Shown here: positions 35,785-44,791 of the stretch, one piece after another
How positions within the stretch are numbered: the first letter of the stretch is position 1
How the letters are laid out: every line of letters starts with the position of its first letter
Source: Ferrovibrio sp046297595
GTDB lineage: Bacteria; Pseudomonadota; Alphaproteobacteria; Ferrovibrionales; Ferrovibrionaceae
Reading direction: 5' to 3'
Assembly (NCBI RefSeq): GCF_046297595.1
Contig: NZ_JBKBHT010000002.1
Coordinates: 186,001 to 250,000 of the forward strand
Length of the DNA stretch: 64,000 nt
Position numbers and translations under genes: made by a program
Notes under the pieces: generated by a model
Databases searched by the model: none
What the model was told of the DNA's origin: nothing
Seen by the model: the letters and a program-made list of their open reading frames with translations, nothing else

Positions 35785-37227
35785 ATGACCATGCCGATCA
35801 CCGCCCAGGATTTCGAGGCCAACGCATCCAAGGCTTTGCGCGACCCCAACCTGCGCAAGGCGATGGACATCATCGGCGGGCCGATGGCCAGCCGCCGCGT
35901 GGAGACCGCGCGTGAATTGCCGGAATTCGAGGCTTTGCGCGACGAGGGCGTGAAGATCAAAAACCACGTCCTGCAGCATATCGATCTCTATCTGGAGAAA
36001 TTCGAGCAGCAGGTGACGGCGCGCGGCGGCAGGGTGCATTGGTGCCGCACGCCGCGCGAGGCGCGCGAGACGATCCTGAGTCTGTGCCAGTCGCGCAACG
36101 CCAAGACCGTCACCAAGGGCAAGTCGATGGTGAGCGAGGAAATCGGCCTGAACGATTTTCTGCTCGAACACGGCATCCAGCCGGTGGAAACCGACCTGGG
36201 CGAATACATCATCCAGCTTGCCCATGAACCGCCCAGCCACATCATCGGTCCGGCCCTGCACAAGACGCGCGAACAGGTCGCTGAACTGTTCGAAGAACAT
36301 CACCCCGATTACGAACTGCATGGCAAAAAGGCCGGCACGCGGTCGACCGAACCGCAGGTTCTGGTCACCGAGGCGCGGGTGGTTCTGCGCGACCGTTATT
36401 TCCAGGCCGATGTCGGCATCACCGGCGCCAATTTCCTCATCGCGGAAACCGGCGCCACGGTGATCGTCACCAACGAAGGCAACGGCGACCTGACGCAGTC
36501 ATTGCCCAAGATGCATATCGTGGTCTCCAGCATCGAGAAGGTGATCCCCAATCTGGAAGACCTCTCCACCATATTGCGCGTGCTGGCCCGCTCGGCGACG
36601 GGGCAGGAGATGAGCTGCTACACGACTTTGTCCTGCGGCCCGAAACGGCCCGAGGATGTGGGCGGGCCCGAGGAATTCCATGTCGTGCTGGTCGATAACG
36701 GCCGCAGTGAAATGCTGGGCACCGAACTGCAGCCGCTGATGCGCTGCATCCGCTGCGGCGCCTGCATGAACAACTGTCCGGTCTACCGCTCGGTCGGCGG
36801 CCATGCCTATGGCTGGGTCTATCCGGGCCCGATCGGCGCCGCGCTCGATCCGCATATGATCGGCCTGGAAGCGGCGCGGCATCTGCCCAACGCTTCCACT
36901 TTCTGCGGCAAATGCGAGGAAGTCTGCCCGATGCGCATCCCGCTGCCCGACATTATGCGCTGGTGGCGCGAACAGGCGCATGAAAAACAGATCACCCCGC
37001 CGCTGCAGCGCTGGGGCATCGAGGCCTGGGCCTTCGCCGCGAAGACGCCATGGCTCTATCGCCTTGGCACCCGCGTTGCCATCGCAGCACTGCATATGTT
37101 CGGCAAAGGCAAGGGCCGATTCCGATCCCTGCCGCTGGCTTCGGGCTGGACCGATGGCCGCGACCTGCCGGCGCCGCAATCGGGCGAGACCTTCATGGCT
37201 CAATACAAAAAGCGGAAAGCATCATGA
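35785..37227 (+). CDS. lutB: L-lactate oxidation Fe-S subunit LutB
   Basis: A 480-residue subunit. The N-terminal LUD domain (about 60-290) has KSMVSEEIGLNDFLLEHGI and GANFLIAETGATVIVTNEGN; the C-terminal part carries two [4Fe-4S] motifs, CIRCGACMNNCPVYRS and the CGKCEEVCPMRIP segment. It is the electron-transfer core of the Lut complex. The start at 35785 follows GAGGGCG, chosen over an upstream in-frame start at 35758. The stop overlaps the lutC start by 4 bases. Confidence 0.94.
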   Translation: MTMPITAQDFEANASKALRDPNLRKAMDIIGGPMASRRVETARELPEFEALRDEGVKIKNHVLQHIDLYLEKFEQQVTARGGRVHWCRTPREARETILSLCQSRNAKTVTKGKSMVSEEIGLNDFLLEHGIQPVETDLGEYIIQLAHEPPSHIIGPALHKTREQVAELFEEHHPDYELHGKKAGTRSTEPQVLVTEARVVLRDRYFQADVGITGANFLIAETGATVIVTNEGNGDLTQSLPKMHIVVSSIEKVIPNLEDLSTILRVLARSATGQEMSCYTTLSCGPKRPEDVGGPEEFHVVLVDNGRSEMLGTELQPLMRCIRCGACMNNCPVYRSVGGHAYGWVYPGPIGAALDPHMIGLEAARHLPNASTFCGKCEEVCPMRIPLPDIMRWWREQAHEKQITPPLQRWGIEAWAFAAKTPWLYRLGTRVAIAALHMFGKGKGRFRSLPLASGWTDGRDLPAPQSGETFMAQYKKRKAS

Positions 37228-37925
37228 GCAGCAGCCGCGAGCGTATCTTCGCCACCCTTCGCGCCGGCCTGAAGGAAACGGCCGACGATCCGGCCCGGCC
37301 GCGTGCCGTGGCAGACCGCATTGCCAGCCATCCGCGCAACCTGCTGCCGCAGCGGGCGCAGAAGCCCCATGCCGACCAGGTGGCCTTGTTCACCGCCAAG
37401 GTGGAGGCACTGACCGTCACGGTCGACCGCATCGCTTCCGCTTCCCAGGCGCCGGAAAAAATCAGCGACTATCTGGCGCGCCATAACCTGCCATCGCGGC
37501 TGCGCGTCTCGCCCGATCCGCTGCTGCAAAACTTGCCATGGGACCAGCGGCCGATGCTGCAGGTGGAGTATGGCGGCGGCCGCAGCCAGGATCTGGTCAG
37601 CGTGACGCCGGCTTTTGCCGCCATCGCCGAAACCGGCACGCTGATGCTGCACTCCTCCAGCACCACGCCCACCACCCTGCATTTTGTGCCCGACCATCAC
37701 ATCGTGGTGCTGAAAACCAGCCAGGTGACCGGCACGATGGAAGAGGCCTTCCAGCGCTTGCGTGACAGACTTGGAAGTGTCGAGAACTGGCCGCGCACGG
37801 TGAATTTCGTCACGGGTCCGTCGCGCACCGCCGATATCGAGGGCGTGCCGGTGCTGGGCGCCCATGGACCGCGGCGCCTGCATATCGTACTCATCGACGA
37901 TGGCGCCGAAACGCAGCAAGGTTAA
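37224..37925 (+). CDS. lutC: Lactate utilisation protein LutC
   Basis: A 233-residue LUD-domain protein, third component of the Lut lactate oxidation system. It has the LUD core (SVTPAFAAIAETGTLMLHSS) and GPSRTADIEGVPVLGAHGPRRLHIV near the C-terminus. It overlaps lutB by 4 bases and the smr gene by 26 bases; the smr frame begins within its last codons, so smr may depend on lut transcription. Confidence 0.9.
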   Translation: MSSSRERIFATLRAGLKETADDPARPRAVADRIASHPRNLLPQRAQKPHADQVALFTAKVEALTVTVDRIASASQAPEKISDYLARHNLPSRLRVSPDPLLQNLPWDQRPMLQVEYGGGRSQDLVSVTPAFAAIAETGTLMLHSSSTTPTTLHFVPDHHIVVLKTSQVTGTMEEAFQRLRDRLGSVENWPRTVNFVTGPSRTADIEGVPVLGAHGPRRLHIVLIDDGAETQQG

Positions 37926-38496
37926 ACCCGCTCCCCTGGTGCCGGACCACGAGGTCTGGCACCAGGTGGCCGCTTCCGCGCGCCCGCTGAAAAAGAACGT
38001 GGTGCCCGAGCCGCTGGCGCCACTGCCGAAACTGTTCCGGCCGGAAGGCCCGGGCAATGCGGCCATGGCCAAGGCCGAGGCGCGGCAGAAAGCGCCGCTG
38101 CCTCATGGCCGTCACAGTGAAAAACCGCCGCCGCAGATGGACAAGCGCCTGAAGCAGCGTTTCCAGCGCGGCGAGCTGCCCATTGAGGCCCGTATCGACC
38201 TGCATGGCCTGACGCTCGCCAATGCCGAACGCGCCCTCAGCCGTCTGATCCGCGACTGCATCGCCCAGCAGAAGCGCTGCCTGCTGGTGATCACCGGCAA
38301 GGGCCTAAGCGGCAGCGAGCCCGGCGCGCTGCATCGGCGCGGTGTGTTGCGCGCCTGGCTGCCGGACTATCTGAAACGCGGCCCGTGGCGCGACGAGGTG
38401 CTGGGCGTCACGCCGGCGCGGCCCGAAATGGGCGGCAGCGGCGCTTTCTACGTGCTGCTGCGCCGCCATCGCGAAGAAATGGCTTCGAAACGCTGA
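37900..38496 (+). CDS. Smr domain protein (SmrA-like)
   Basis: A 198-residue protein with a basic, Pro-rich N-terminus and a C-terminal Smr domain (about 105-195) showing IDLHGLTLANAERAL, VITGKGLSG and GGSGAFYVLLRR. Smr domains are DNA- or RNA-nicking nucleases; stand-alone members may act on branched nucleic acids or, in other lineages, collided ribosomes. The ATG at 37900 gives MAPKRSKVKPAPL. It overlaps lutC by 26 bases. In relatives it follows mltA, so the lut cluster seems to have been inserted before it. Confidence 0.85.
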   Translation: MAPKRSKVKPAPLVPDHEVWHQVAASARPLKKNVVPEPLAPLPKLFRPEGPGNAAMAKAEARQKAPLPHGRHSEKPPPQMDKRLKQRFQRGELPIEARIDLHGLTLANAERALSRLIRDCIAQQKRCLLVITGKGLSGSEPGALHRRGVLRAWLPDYLKRGPWRDEVLGVTPARPEMGGSGAFYVLLRRHREEMASKR

Positions 38497-38582
38497 GCCA
38501 ATCCGGACCAAACGCCGTCATGCTTGCCAAGCCGCCATATGCGGCGGAAAGTCTTTGCAGCTTGTCGTCCTAGAAGGTCCCC

Positions 38583-39671
38583 ATGTCGATTCACAATCAT
38601 TTCTCCCCCGATTACGCTACCGCACGAAAAAAATTTCTTACTGCCGCGCAGACCGCCGGTGCGACGATCGAAAGCATCCCGCATCCGCTGAAAGGCATTG
38701 CCGGCGAGGATCTGTTCACCGATGTGGCCTGGATCGGGCCGAGGGATGCGCGCTCTGTGCTGGTCACCGTGTCGGGCACCCATGGCATCGAGGGGTATTA
38801 CGGTTCTGGCTGCCAAGTCGGCTGGTTGAACGAAGGCCATGCGGCAAGGCTGCCAGCCGATACCGCTTTGCTGCTGATCCATGGCAGCAACCCCTATGGC
38901 TTCTCCTGGGGCCGGCGGGTGAACGAAGACAACATGGACATCAACCGCAACTTCATCGATTTCGACAGCAAGGCGCCGCCGGCCAATCCGGCCTATGCCG
39001 AGGTGCATGCCTGGCTGGTGCCGGAACAGTGGAACGATGCGGCCGCTGCCGATATCCGGCAGAAGATCGCTGCCTATTACGACCGGGTCGGCGCGAAAGT
39101 GGCCACGGCCGCCATCGTCGGCGGCCAGCACAGCCACAAGGATGGTATCTTCTATGGCGGCACGCAGCCCTGCTGGTCGCACCGCACGATGAGGGCCATC
39201 GCCGACAAATACCTGCAATCCGCAAAACGCATCTGTGTGCTGGATTTCCATACCGGCCTCGGGCCCTTCGGCTATTCGGAGATGATCTGCCGCCATGCGC
39301 CGGACTCCGAGCCGCTGGCCCTGGCGCGGCGCTGGTTCGGCGATGCCGTTACTTCGCCGGCTCTGGGCCAGTCGGATTCTCCTGTCATCGAGGGCAACCT
39401 GCGCATGGGCCTGGTGCGCTTCTGTCCGCAGGCGGTGACGGTAGCGCTGAATATCGAAGTCGGCACGCTCAGTTCGGAAGAGGTGCGGCTGTCGGTGATC
39501 GCCGATAACTGGCTCCATCTGCGCGGCGATGTGTTCTCGCCGCTGGGCCAGCAGATCAAGGCGCAGATCCGTGCCGCCTTCTATCCCGACAACGACGCAT
39601 GGCGGAACCTGTGTTATCCGCGCGCGGTGGAAATTCAGCAGCAGGCGTTGGCCGGTCTGGCGACAGCCTGA
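38583..39671 (+). CDS. DUF2817 family protein (M14-like metallopeptidase fold)
   Basis: A 362-residue DUF2817 protein. HxxE in GTHGIEGYYGSG (His about 61, Glu about 64) and the later His in VLDFHTGLGPFGYSE correspond to zinc ligands of M14-type carboxypeptidases; NRNFIDF and a C-terminal Glu (LNIEVGTL) fit the same fold. The substrate is not known. No signal peptide is seen, so it is probably cytoplasmic. The stop is 4 bases from the convergent solute-binding protein gene. Confidence 0.8.
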   Translation: MSIHNHFSPDYATARKKFLTAAQTAGATIESIPHPLKGIAGEDLFTDVAWIGPRDARSVLVTVSGTHGIEGYYGSGCQVGWLNEGHAARLPADTALLLIHGSNPYGFSWGRRVNEDNMDINRNFIDFDSKAPPANPAYAEVHAWLVPEQWNDAAAADIRQKIAAYYDRVGAKVATAAIVGGQHSHKDGIFYGGTQPCWSHRTMRAIADKYLQSAKRICVLDFHTGLGPFGYSEMICRHAPDSEPLALARRWFGDAVTSPALGQSDSPVIEGNLRMGLVRFCPQAVTVALNIEVGTLSSEEVRLSVIADNWLHLRGDVFSPLGQQIKAQIRAAFYPDNDAWRNLCYPRAVEIQQQALAGLATA

Positions 39672-39675
39672 TCTA

Positions 39676-40512
39676 TCAACCTGGGCTGCGGATCGCGCCG
39701 TTCTGGGCCTGCGGCCCGTTATCCCAGCGGCGCAGAATCTGGTCGTAGCTGCCATTGCGCCGAATGTTTTCCAGGCCTCGGTCGAAAGCCGCGCAGAGCT
39801 CGGCCCGGCGGAAAGCGACGCTGTATTCAGTCGGCGGGAACAGGGCGAATTCCTGCAGCGCGGCACTGGTATCCACGCCGGTCTCCGGGCTGTGCATCAG
39901 GTGGCGGAAGATGCGGCGATCCATGATGACCACATCGGTGCGGTTGCTGAACAGCGCGCGCACCTGCAACATCTGATTGGCCACTTCACGGTAACGCGGA
40001 TTGCGTGCCTGCACATCGGCTATGGCCCCGCCCAGGATGCGATGGGCATTCTGGAAGGCCATCACGTCATAGCCCGCCAGGTCCGCCACGGCTTGCAGCG
40101 GCAGATTTCGACCCGACAGGGCGAAGGCGGTATTCCGGTAGACTAGTAGGGTGCGTGTCAGGCAGCCAGGCAGGCCCATGGCAGCATTGGCCGGCGCGAT
40201 GCCGTCGAACATGCCATGGCGGAAATCCTCGGCCAGCCGGCCGAACGGCACCAGTTCGGCATGGAAATCTAATCCGCCGGCCTGCATGGCTGCAGTGATC
40301 AGTTCGTATTCCAGGCCGCCCAGACTGCCGTCCGGTTTCTGGATTACGTAGGGCGCTACCGGGCGCAGACCGATTTCCAGCGCGCTGCGACCGGCCTGCT
40401 GCGCATGCGCCGAGGCCACGGCAAGTCCGCCCGCCAGAATGAGGGCGGCATGGAGGCAGGTCCGGCGAACGATCCGCAACAGGATGCCGCCAAGGATATG
40501 GCGCGGTAACAC
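39676..40512 (-). CDS. Periplasmic solute-binding protein (SBP family 3-like)
   Basis: A 278-residue exported protein. An N-terminal signal peptide (about residues 12-37, hydrophobic core AALILAGGLAVASAHA) precedes a type II periplasmic binding fold: IGLRPVAPYVIQKPDGSLGGLEYELITAAM, DGIAPANAAM and FRRAELCAAFDRGLENIRRNGSYDQILRRWDNG-like C-terminus (core YDQILRRW). This resembles amino-acid binding proteins, but no permease or ATPase is adjacent, so it may be an orphan sensor or share a transporter. The start is a GTG at 40512 with a weak ribosome site. Confidence 0.75.
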   Translation of the reverse strand: MLPRHILGGILLRIVRRTCLHAALILAGGLAVASAHAQQAGRSALEIGLRPVAPYVIQKPDGSLGGLEYELITAAMQAGGLDFHAELVPFGRLAEDFRHGMFDGIAPANAAMGLPGCLTRTLLVYRNTAFALSGRNLPLQAVADLAGYDVMAFQNAHRILGGAIADVQARNPRYREVANQMLQVRALFSNRTDVVIMDRRIFRHLMHSPETGVDTSAALQEFALFPPTEYSVAFRRAELCAAFDRGLENIRRNGSYDQILRRWDNGPQAQNGAIRSPG

Positions 40513-40594
40513 GCCATGATACTAGGATGCGTTCCATGATCGGGCAATGCGAAGACAGTATGTCGGGCGCCCTGCGCATACGGGATTTGCCGGG

Positions 40595-40945
40595 ATGACG
40601 CCGTTCGGCGCCCGCATCCGCAGCCTGCGCCAGGCCCGTGGCATCTCGCTCAAGCAGATGGCGGAAGACCTCGGTGTTTCGGCGGCCTATCTCTCGGCAC
40701 TGGAACACGGCCATCGCGGCCGGCCAAGCTGGCTGCTGCTGCAACGCATCTGCGGCTATCTCAACATCATCTGGGACGATGCCGAGGAACTGGCCGAGCT
40801 GGCCAAGATGTCGCATCCTCGCGTCACCATCGACACGGCGGGCCTGAGCCCGCGGGCGACGCTGCTGGCCAACGAACTGGGCCGGCGCATCGACAAGCTG
40901 GACGATGCCAAGCTGGAACAGATGCTCAAGCTGCTGCGCGGCTGA
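40595..40945 (+). CDS. XRE-family helix-turn-helix regulator
   Basis: A 116-residue regulator. The helix-turn-helix domain (about 4-60) reads ARIRSLRQARGISLKQMAEDLGVSAAYLSALE, a textbook XRE pattern, and a C-terminal helical region follows (LGRRIDKLDDAKLEQMLKLL). Short XRE proteins of this kind near smr and hslUV are frequent in Alphaproteobacteria. The target is unknown. It is divergent from the solute-binding protein gene, with 82 bases between starts. It ends 21 bases before the convergent SDR gene. Confidence 0.85.
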   Translation: MTPFGARIRSLRQARGISLKQMAEDLGVSAAYLSALEHGHRGRPSWLLLQRICGYLNIIWDDAEELAELAKMSHPRVTIDTAGLSPRATLLANELGRRIDKLDDAKLEQMLKLLRG

Positions 40946-40965
40946 GGCCCTGAAGATACCCTGTG

Positions 40966-41754
40966 TCAGCGTCCCGCCGGTGGGCGCGGCGCCGCCAGCC
41001 GCATGCCGGCATCGATCATCAGCGTCTCGCCGGTGATGTTCGGCGCCGAGGTCAGGAAGAAGGCGATGTTCTCGGCGATGTCGGCGGCGGTGTTGGTGCG
41101 GCCCAGCGGCGCCATCGCGGCCCAGCCCGTCCGCAGCGCCTCGTAGGCCGTCTCGCCCATGCCCTGCTTCAGCCACTCGCCCTCGACGAAGCCAGGGCAG
41201 ACGCTGTTGATGCGCACTTCAGGCGCCAGCACGCGGGCCAGGCCCAGCGTCAGGCCGTTCAGCGCCGCCTTGGACGCCACATAGGCCAGCGACGAACCGA
41301 CGGCGACCACGCCGGCAATCGACGAAACATTGACGACGGCGCCCTTTGTGGCCCGCAGATAAGGCTCGGCCGCGCGCACCATCTGATAGGGGCCGATGGT
41401 GTTGACGGCATAGATGTCGTGGAAATCCTGCGCCGACAGCCCGGCCAGGTCCTTATGGGCGACGAATTTCGTCGTGCCGGCATTGTTGACCAGGTAATCC
41501 AGGTGGCCGAAATGACTCACCGCTTCATCGACGATGCGGCGACAATCGGTGTCGCTGGCCACGTCGCCCTGCACCAGCAGGGTATCGACGTCACACTTGC
41601 GGCATTCGGCGGCAACACCTTCGGCCGCCGCCCGGCTTTTCGAGAAATTGATGGCGATGTGGCAGCCGCGCGCTGCCAGCAGCTTCGCGGTGGCGGCGCC
41701 GATGCCGCTGGAAGCGCCGGTGATCAGCGCCACGCGTCCTGAAAGATCACTCAT
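40966..41754 (-). CDS. SDR family oxidoreductase (FabG-like)
   Basis: A 262-residue classical short-chain dehydrogenase. The cofactor loop is TGASSGIGAATA (about 12-23); NNAG, the catalytic Ser in VVNVSSIAGV, and YxxxK in AYVASKAALNGLT are all intact. Classical SDRs use NAD(P)H to interconvert alcohols and ketones; the substrate cannot be read. It lies 61 bases downstream of hslU on the same strand, with its own ATG at 41754, and may be part of the hslVU transcript or separate. Confidence 0.85.
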   Translation of the reverse strand: MSDLSGRVALITGASSGIGAATAKLLAARGCHIAINFSKSRAAAEGVAAECRKCDVDTLLVQGDVASDTDCRRIVDEAVSHFGHLDYLVNNAGTTKFVAHKDLAGLSAQDFHDIYAVNTIGPYQMVRAAEPYLRATKGAVVNVSSIAGVVAVGSSLAYVASKAALNGLTLGLARVLAPEVRINSVCPGFVEGEWLKQGMGETAYEALRTGWAAMAPLGRTNTAADIAENIAFFLTSAPNITGETLMIDAGMRLAAPRPPAGR

Positions 41755-41815
41755 CGTTTTGTCCTCCCGTCTCTGCGCCAGCAGACGACGGCAGAGCGCG
41801 CCGGTCAAGCCGGGT

Positions 41816-43132
41816 TTACAGGATGAACTTGCTCAGGTCGGCGTTTTTCGCCAGGTCGCCGATGCGGGCCTGCACATAGGCCGCGTCGATGGTCACCGTC
41901 TGGCCGGAATGGTCGGTCGCGGTGTAGCTGATCTCTTCCAGCACGCGTTCCAGGATGGTGTGCAGGCGGCGGGCGCCGATATTCTCCACACCCTCGTTCA
42001 CCTCGGCTGCGATCTGCGCCAGCGCATCGATGGAATCGTCGGTGAAATTCAGCGTCACCTGTTCGGTGCCCATCAGGGCGACATACTGCTTCAGCAGACT
42101 CGCCTCGGGTTCGGTCAGGATGCGCTTGAAATCCTCGCGCGTCAGGCCTTTCAGCTCGACGCGGATCGGCAGGCGGCCCTGCAGTTCGGGCAGCAGGTCG
42201 CTCGGCTTGGCCACCGAGAAGGCGCCCGAAGCGATGAACAGGATATGGTCGGTCTTCACCGTGCCGTGCTTGGTGTTGACGACGGTGCCCTCAATCAGCG
42301 GCAGCAGGTCGCGCTGCACGCCCTCGCGCGACACGTCGCCGCCGCCGCGGTATTCGCTGCGGGCGCAGATCTTGTCGATCTCGTCGATGAAGACGATGCC
42401 ATTCTGCTCTACCGAGGTGATGGCTTCCTTCACCAGGTTGTCCTGGTCCAGCAGCTTGTCGCTTTCCTCCTGGATCAGGGCTTTCATCGCCTCGCCCACA
42501 CTGGTCTTGCGCGGTTTTCCGCGCAGGCCGCCAAAGGCCTTGCCCAGCATGTCCTGCAGGTTGGCCATGCCCATCTGGGCGCCCGGCATGCCGGGGATTT
42601 CGAACATCGGCATACCACTGCTGCCGGCATCCTTCAGCTCGATCTCGATCTCGCGTTTGTCCAGCTCGCCCTCGCGCAGCATCTTGCGGAACTTCTGCCG
42701 CGTCTCGACGCTGGCCTTGTCACCCACCAGGGCATCGAGCAGGCGTTCTTCCGCCGCCAGTTCGGCGCGCGCCGCCACGTCCTTGCGCTTGCGTTCGCGC
42801 GTCATGGTCACGGCGCTGTCCAGCAGGTCGCGCACGATCTGCTCGACGTCGCGGCCGACATAACCCACCTCGGTGAACTTGGTGGCTTCCACCTTCAGGA
42901 AGGGTGCGTTGGCCAGCTTGGCGAGGCGGCGCGAAATCTCGGTCTTGCCCACGCCGGTTGGTCCGATCATCAGGATATTCTTCGGCAGTACCTCGTCGCG
43001 CAAAGCATCGGGCAGCTGCTGGCGGCGCCAGCGGTTGCGCAGGGCTACGGCCACGGCCTTCTTGGCCTCGTGCTGGCCGACGATGTAGCGGTCGAGTTCG
43101 GAAACGATTTCGCGCGGTGAGAACGAGGTCAT
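41816..43132 (-). CDS. hslU: ATP-dependent protease ATPase subunit HslU
   Basis: A 438-residue AAA+ unfoldase of the HslUV (ClpYQ) protease. Walker A is GPTGVGKTE (57-65), Walker B IVFIDEIDKIC, and the C-terminus ends DLSKFIL, the segment that docks into HslV. It recognises and threads substrates into HslV in the cytoplasm. The start overlaps the hslV stop by 4 bases. Confidence 0.96.
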   Translation of the reverse strand: MTSFSPREIVSELDRYIVGQHEAKKAVAVALRNRWRRQQLPDALRDEVLPKNILMIGPTGVGKTEISRRLAKLANAPFLKVEATKFTEVGYVGRDVEQIVRDLLDSAVTMTRERKRKDVAARAELAAEERLLDALVGDKASVETRQKFRKMLREGELDKREIEIELKDAGSSGMPMFEIPGMPGAQMGMANLQDMLGKAFGGLRGKPRKTSVGEAMKALIQEESDKLLDQDNLVKEAITSVEQNGIVFIDEIDKICARSEYRGGGDVSREGVQRDLLPLIEGTVVNTKHGTVKTDHILFIASGAFSVAKPSDLLPELQGRLPIRVELKGLTREDFKRILTEPEASLLKQYVALMGTEQVTLNFTDDSIDALAQIAAEVNEGVENIGARRLHTILERVLEEISYTATDHSGQTVTIDAAYVQARIGDLAKNADLSKFIL

Positions 43133-43686
43133 GACAGGGTTTCGATGATGATGTTGCGGTTGGTGTAGACGCAGATGTCGGCGGCGATTTCCAGGCTGCG
43201 TTTTGCGATCTGTTCGGCGTCCATGTCGGGACGGTCGATCAGTGCGCGGGCGGCGGCCAGCGCATAGTTGCCGCCCGAGCCGATACCGATCAGCCCGTCC
43301 TCGGGTTCCAGCACGTCGCCCGTGCCGGTCAGCACCAGCGACACCGATTTGTCGGCCACCGCCATCATGGCTTCCAGCCGCCGCAGGTAGCGGTCGGTGC
43401 GCCAGTCCTTGGCCAGCTCGACGCAGGCCCGGGCGAGCTGGCCGGGATGGCGCTCCAGCTTGGCTTCCAGCCGCTCAAACAGCGTGAAGGCATCCGCGGT
43501 GGCGCCGGCGAAACCGGCCAGGATCGAACCGTCGCCGATGCGGCGCACCTTGCGGGCATTCGACTTGATCACGGTCTGGCCCAGACTGACCTGGCCATCG
43601 CCGGCCAGAACCACCTGGCTGCCCTTGCGAACGGCAAGGATGGTGGTGCCATGCCAGGTCGGCACGCGGTCGTCGCTGCTGCTCAT
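43129..43686 (-). CDS. hslV: ATP-dependent protease peptidase subunit HslV
   Basis: A 185-residue threonine peptidase of the HslUV complex. The N-terminal Thr nucleophile is in WHGTTILAVRKG; the mature enzyme would begin at the first Thr after removal of a short extension (MSSSDDRVPTWHG), and GDGQVSLGQTVIKSNARKVRRI (core GDGQVSLGQT) is typical. It precedes hslU in a coupled operon. A sigma-32-like promoter candidate lies just upstream (43721-43749). Confidence 0.96.
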   Translation of the reverse strand: MSSSDDRVPTWHGTTILAVRKGSQVVLAGDGQVSLGQTVIKSNARKVRRIGDGSILAGFAGATADAFTLFERLEAKLERHPGQLARACVELAKDWRTDRYLRRLEAMMAVADKSVSLVLTGTGDVLEPEDGLIGIGSGGNYALAAARALIDRPDMDAEQIAKRSLEIAADICVYTNRNIIIETLS

Positions 43687-43720
43687 GACGGGAAAACCTC
43701 AAGCATTGGAATGTCCTATC

Positions 43721-43749
43721 ATGTAGGGAGGCATGCCCGTGCATGCAAG
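43721..43749 (-). promoter_or_regulatory. Candidate RpoH (heat-shock) promoter of hslVU
   Basis: On the minus strand CTTG (43749-43746) and CCTACAT (43727-43721) are separated by 18 bases. The alphaproteobacterial RpoH pattern is CTTG followed after 17-18 bases by CCTATNT, so the -10 has one mismatch. The expected transcript start would give a leader of about 30 bases before the hslV ATG. The assignment is by eye and supported by hslVU being a heat-shock operon in other proteobacteria. Confidence 0.45.
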
Positions 43750-43875
43750 CCGCCCGATATTGCCGCCCGTGGCCGTGATCCAGGCCTACAACCGGCGGTC
43801 TATGCTGCTTTGGTGGAGAGGCGAGTACGGGTGTAGGTCGCCCCCTCGACTCCTGTCCGGCCCTATCCTAGAATT

Positions 43876-43884
43876 TTATCCACA
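43876..43884 (+). other. Perfect DnaA box
   Basis: TTATCCACA, an exact match to the DnaA consensus, lies 31 bases upstream of the gene at 43915. No such exact match was seen in the candidate oriC. It could titrate DnaA or control the adjacent gene; one exact 9-mer in 64 kb of GC-rich DNA can also occur by chance. Confidence 0.55.
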
Positions 43885-43914
43885 TCGACCGATGGTCGCG
43901 GTCGGGGGGAATGG

Positions 43915-44784
43915 ATGAATTATCTCATTGATCCAAACGGAAACTGGTGGCGCTGGCCGTCGGCGAACTTGGCCGAGCGCCTCGGTTATCCCGATCCCGA
44001 TTTCGACATGCCGTCTTATGCCGCGCGCAATCTCGGCTATGTCTGGCTGCTGGTTCAGCCGAATGTCACCTTCCTGCAGTTCCGTGCCGGCATGCTCAGC
44101 CGCTTCTGCCTCGACTCGCTCAAGCCCTATCTGCGCAAGGCGGTGAAGGACAAGCCGGTCGGCCTGGTCTATTTCGCCAGCGGCTGGCTCGAGGAAGCCT
44201 ATGTAGATGCCGAGCCGCTGCTGGCGCGCATGGATGAGCTTGCGTTCCTGCGCGAGCCGCGCATGCGCGATCTGTTCATCCGCAAGCCGCATGAACCACG
44301 CGACTGGGCGCACCACACCCATCGCGACCTTGCAGGCCTGTTTGAACTCTGGCGGTTTGTTGATGGTCAGTATACTCCGCCAGTCGAGCGCTATCTGAAA
44401 CAGACCGGACTTATCAATAGAACGGTTCATGTCGAGCCCGGCAATGACGGCAATCTGTATGTAAATACCAGTGGTGCCGGCTTCACCGTTTACGATGATT
44501 TCTCTTTTCAAAGCTGCATAGGTCGCCTGATGACCGATCAGCCGGATAAGGCCTATGGGCGTTGGATCGAGAGCATCTACAAGAATTGCTTGATGACCGG
44601 TGATCCCGTGCTCGACGATGTCGATGCCATCATCGAGCAAGACGGCCATGATCCCCGCCGTCGGCGCTACCAGCGCGTTATTTTGCGCTGGCGCACGCCG
44701 GACGGCAGGCGACTCATCACCGGCAGTTCACTGGTCAATGCGACAATCTCGATACCATTGGGTGTCGAGATGCCCTCCGCTTAA
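43915..44784 (+). CDS. Uncharacterised protein with possible C-terminal PAS-like domain
   Basis: A 289-residue protein I do not recognise with certainty. The N-terminal half (WWRWPSANLAERLG ... NVTFLQFRAGMLSRFCLDSLKPYLR) is unlike known folds by eye. The C-terminal half (GFTVYDDFSFQSCIGRLMTD ... RYQRVILRWRTPDGRRLIT) resembles a short PAS-like domain ending in an aromatic beta strand. No signal peptide or membrane segment. It starts near a perfect DnaA box and converges with the acyltransferase-like gene at 44792 with 7 bases between the stops. Confidence 0.6.
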   Translation: MNYLIDPNGNWWRWPSANLAERLGYPDPDFDMPSYAARNLGYVWLLVQPNVTFLQFRAGMLSRFCLDSLKPYLRKAVKDKPVGLVYFASGWLEEAYVDAEPLLARMDELAFLREPRMRDLFIRKPHEPRDWAHHTHRDLAGLFELWRFVDGQYTPPVERYLKQTGLINRTVHVEPGNDGNLYVNTSGAGFTVYDDFSFQSCIGRLMTDQPDKAYGRWIESIYKNCLMTGDPVLDDVDAIIEQDGHDPRRRRYQRVILRWRTPDGRRLITGSSLVNATISIPLGVEMPSA

Positions 44785-44791
44785 GCAAAAT

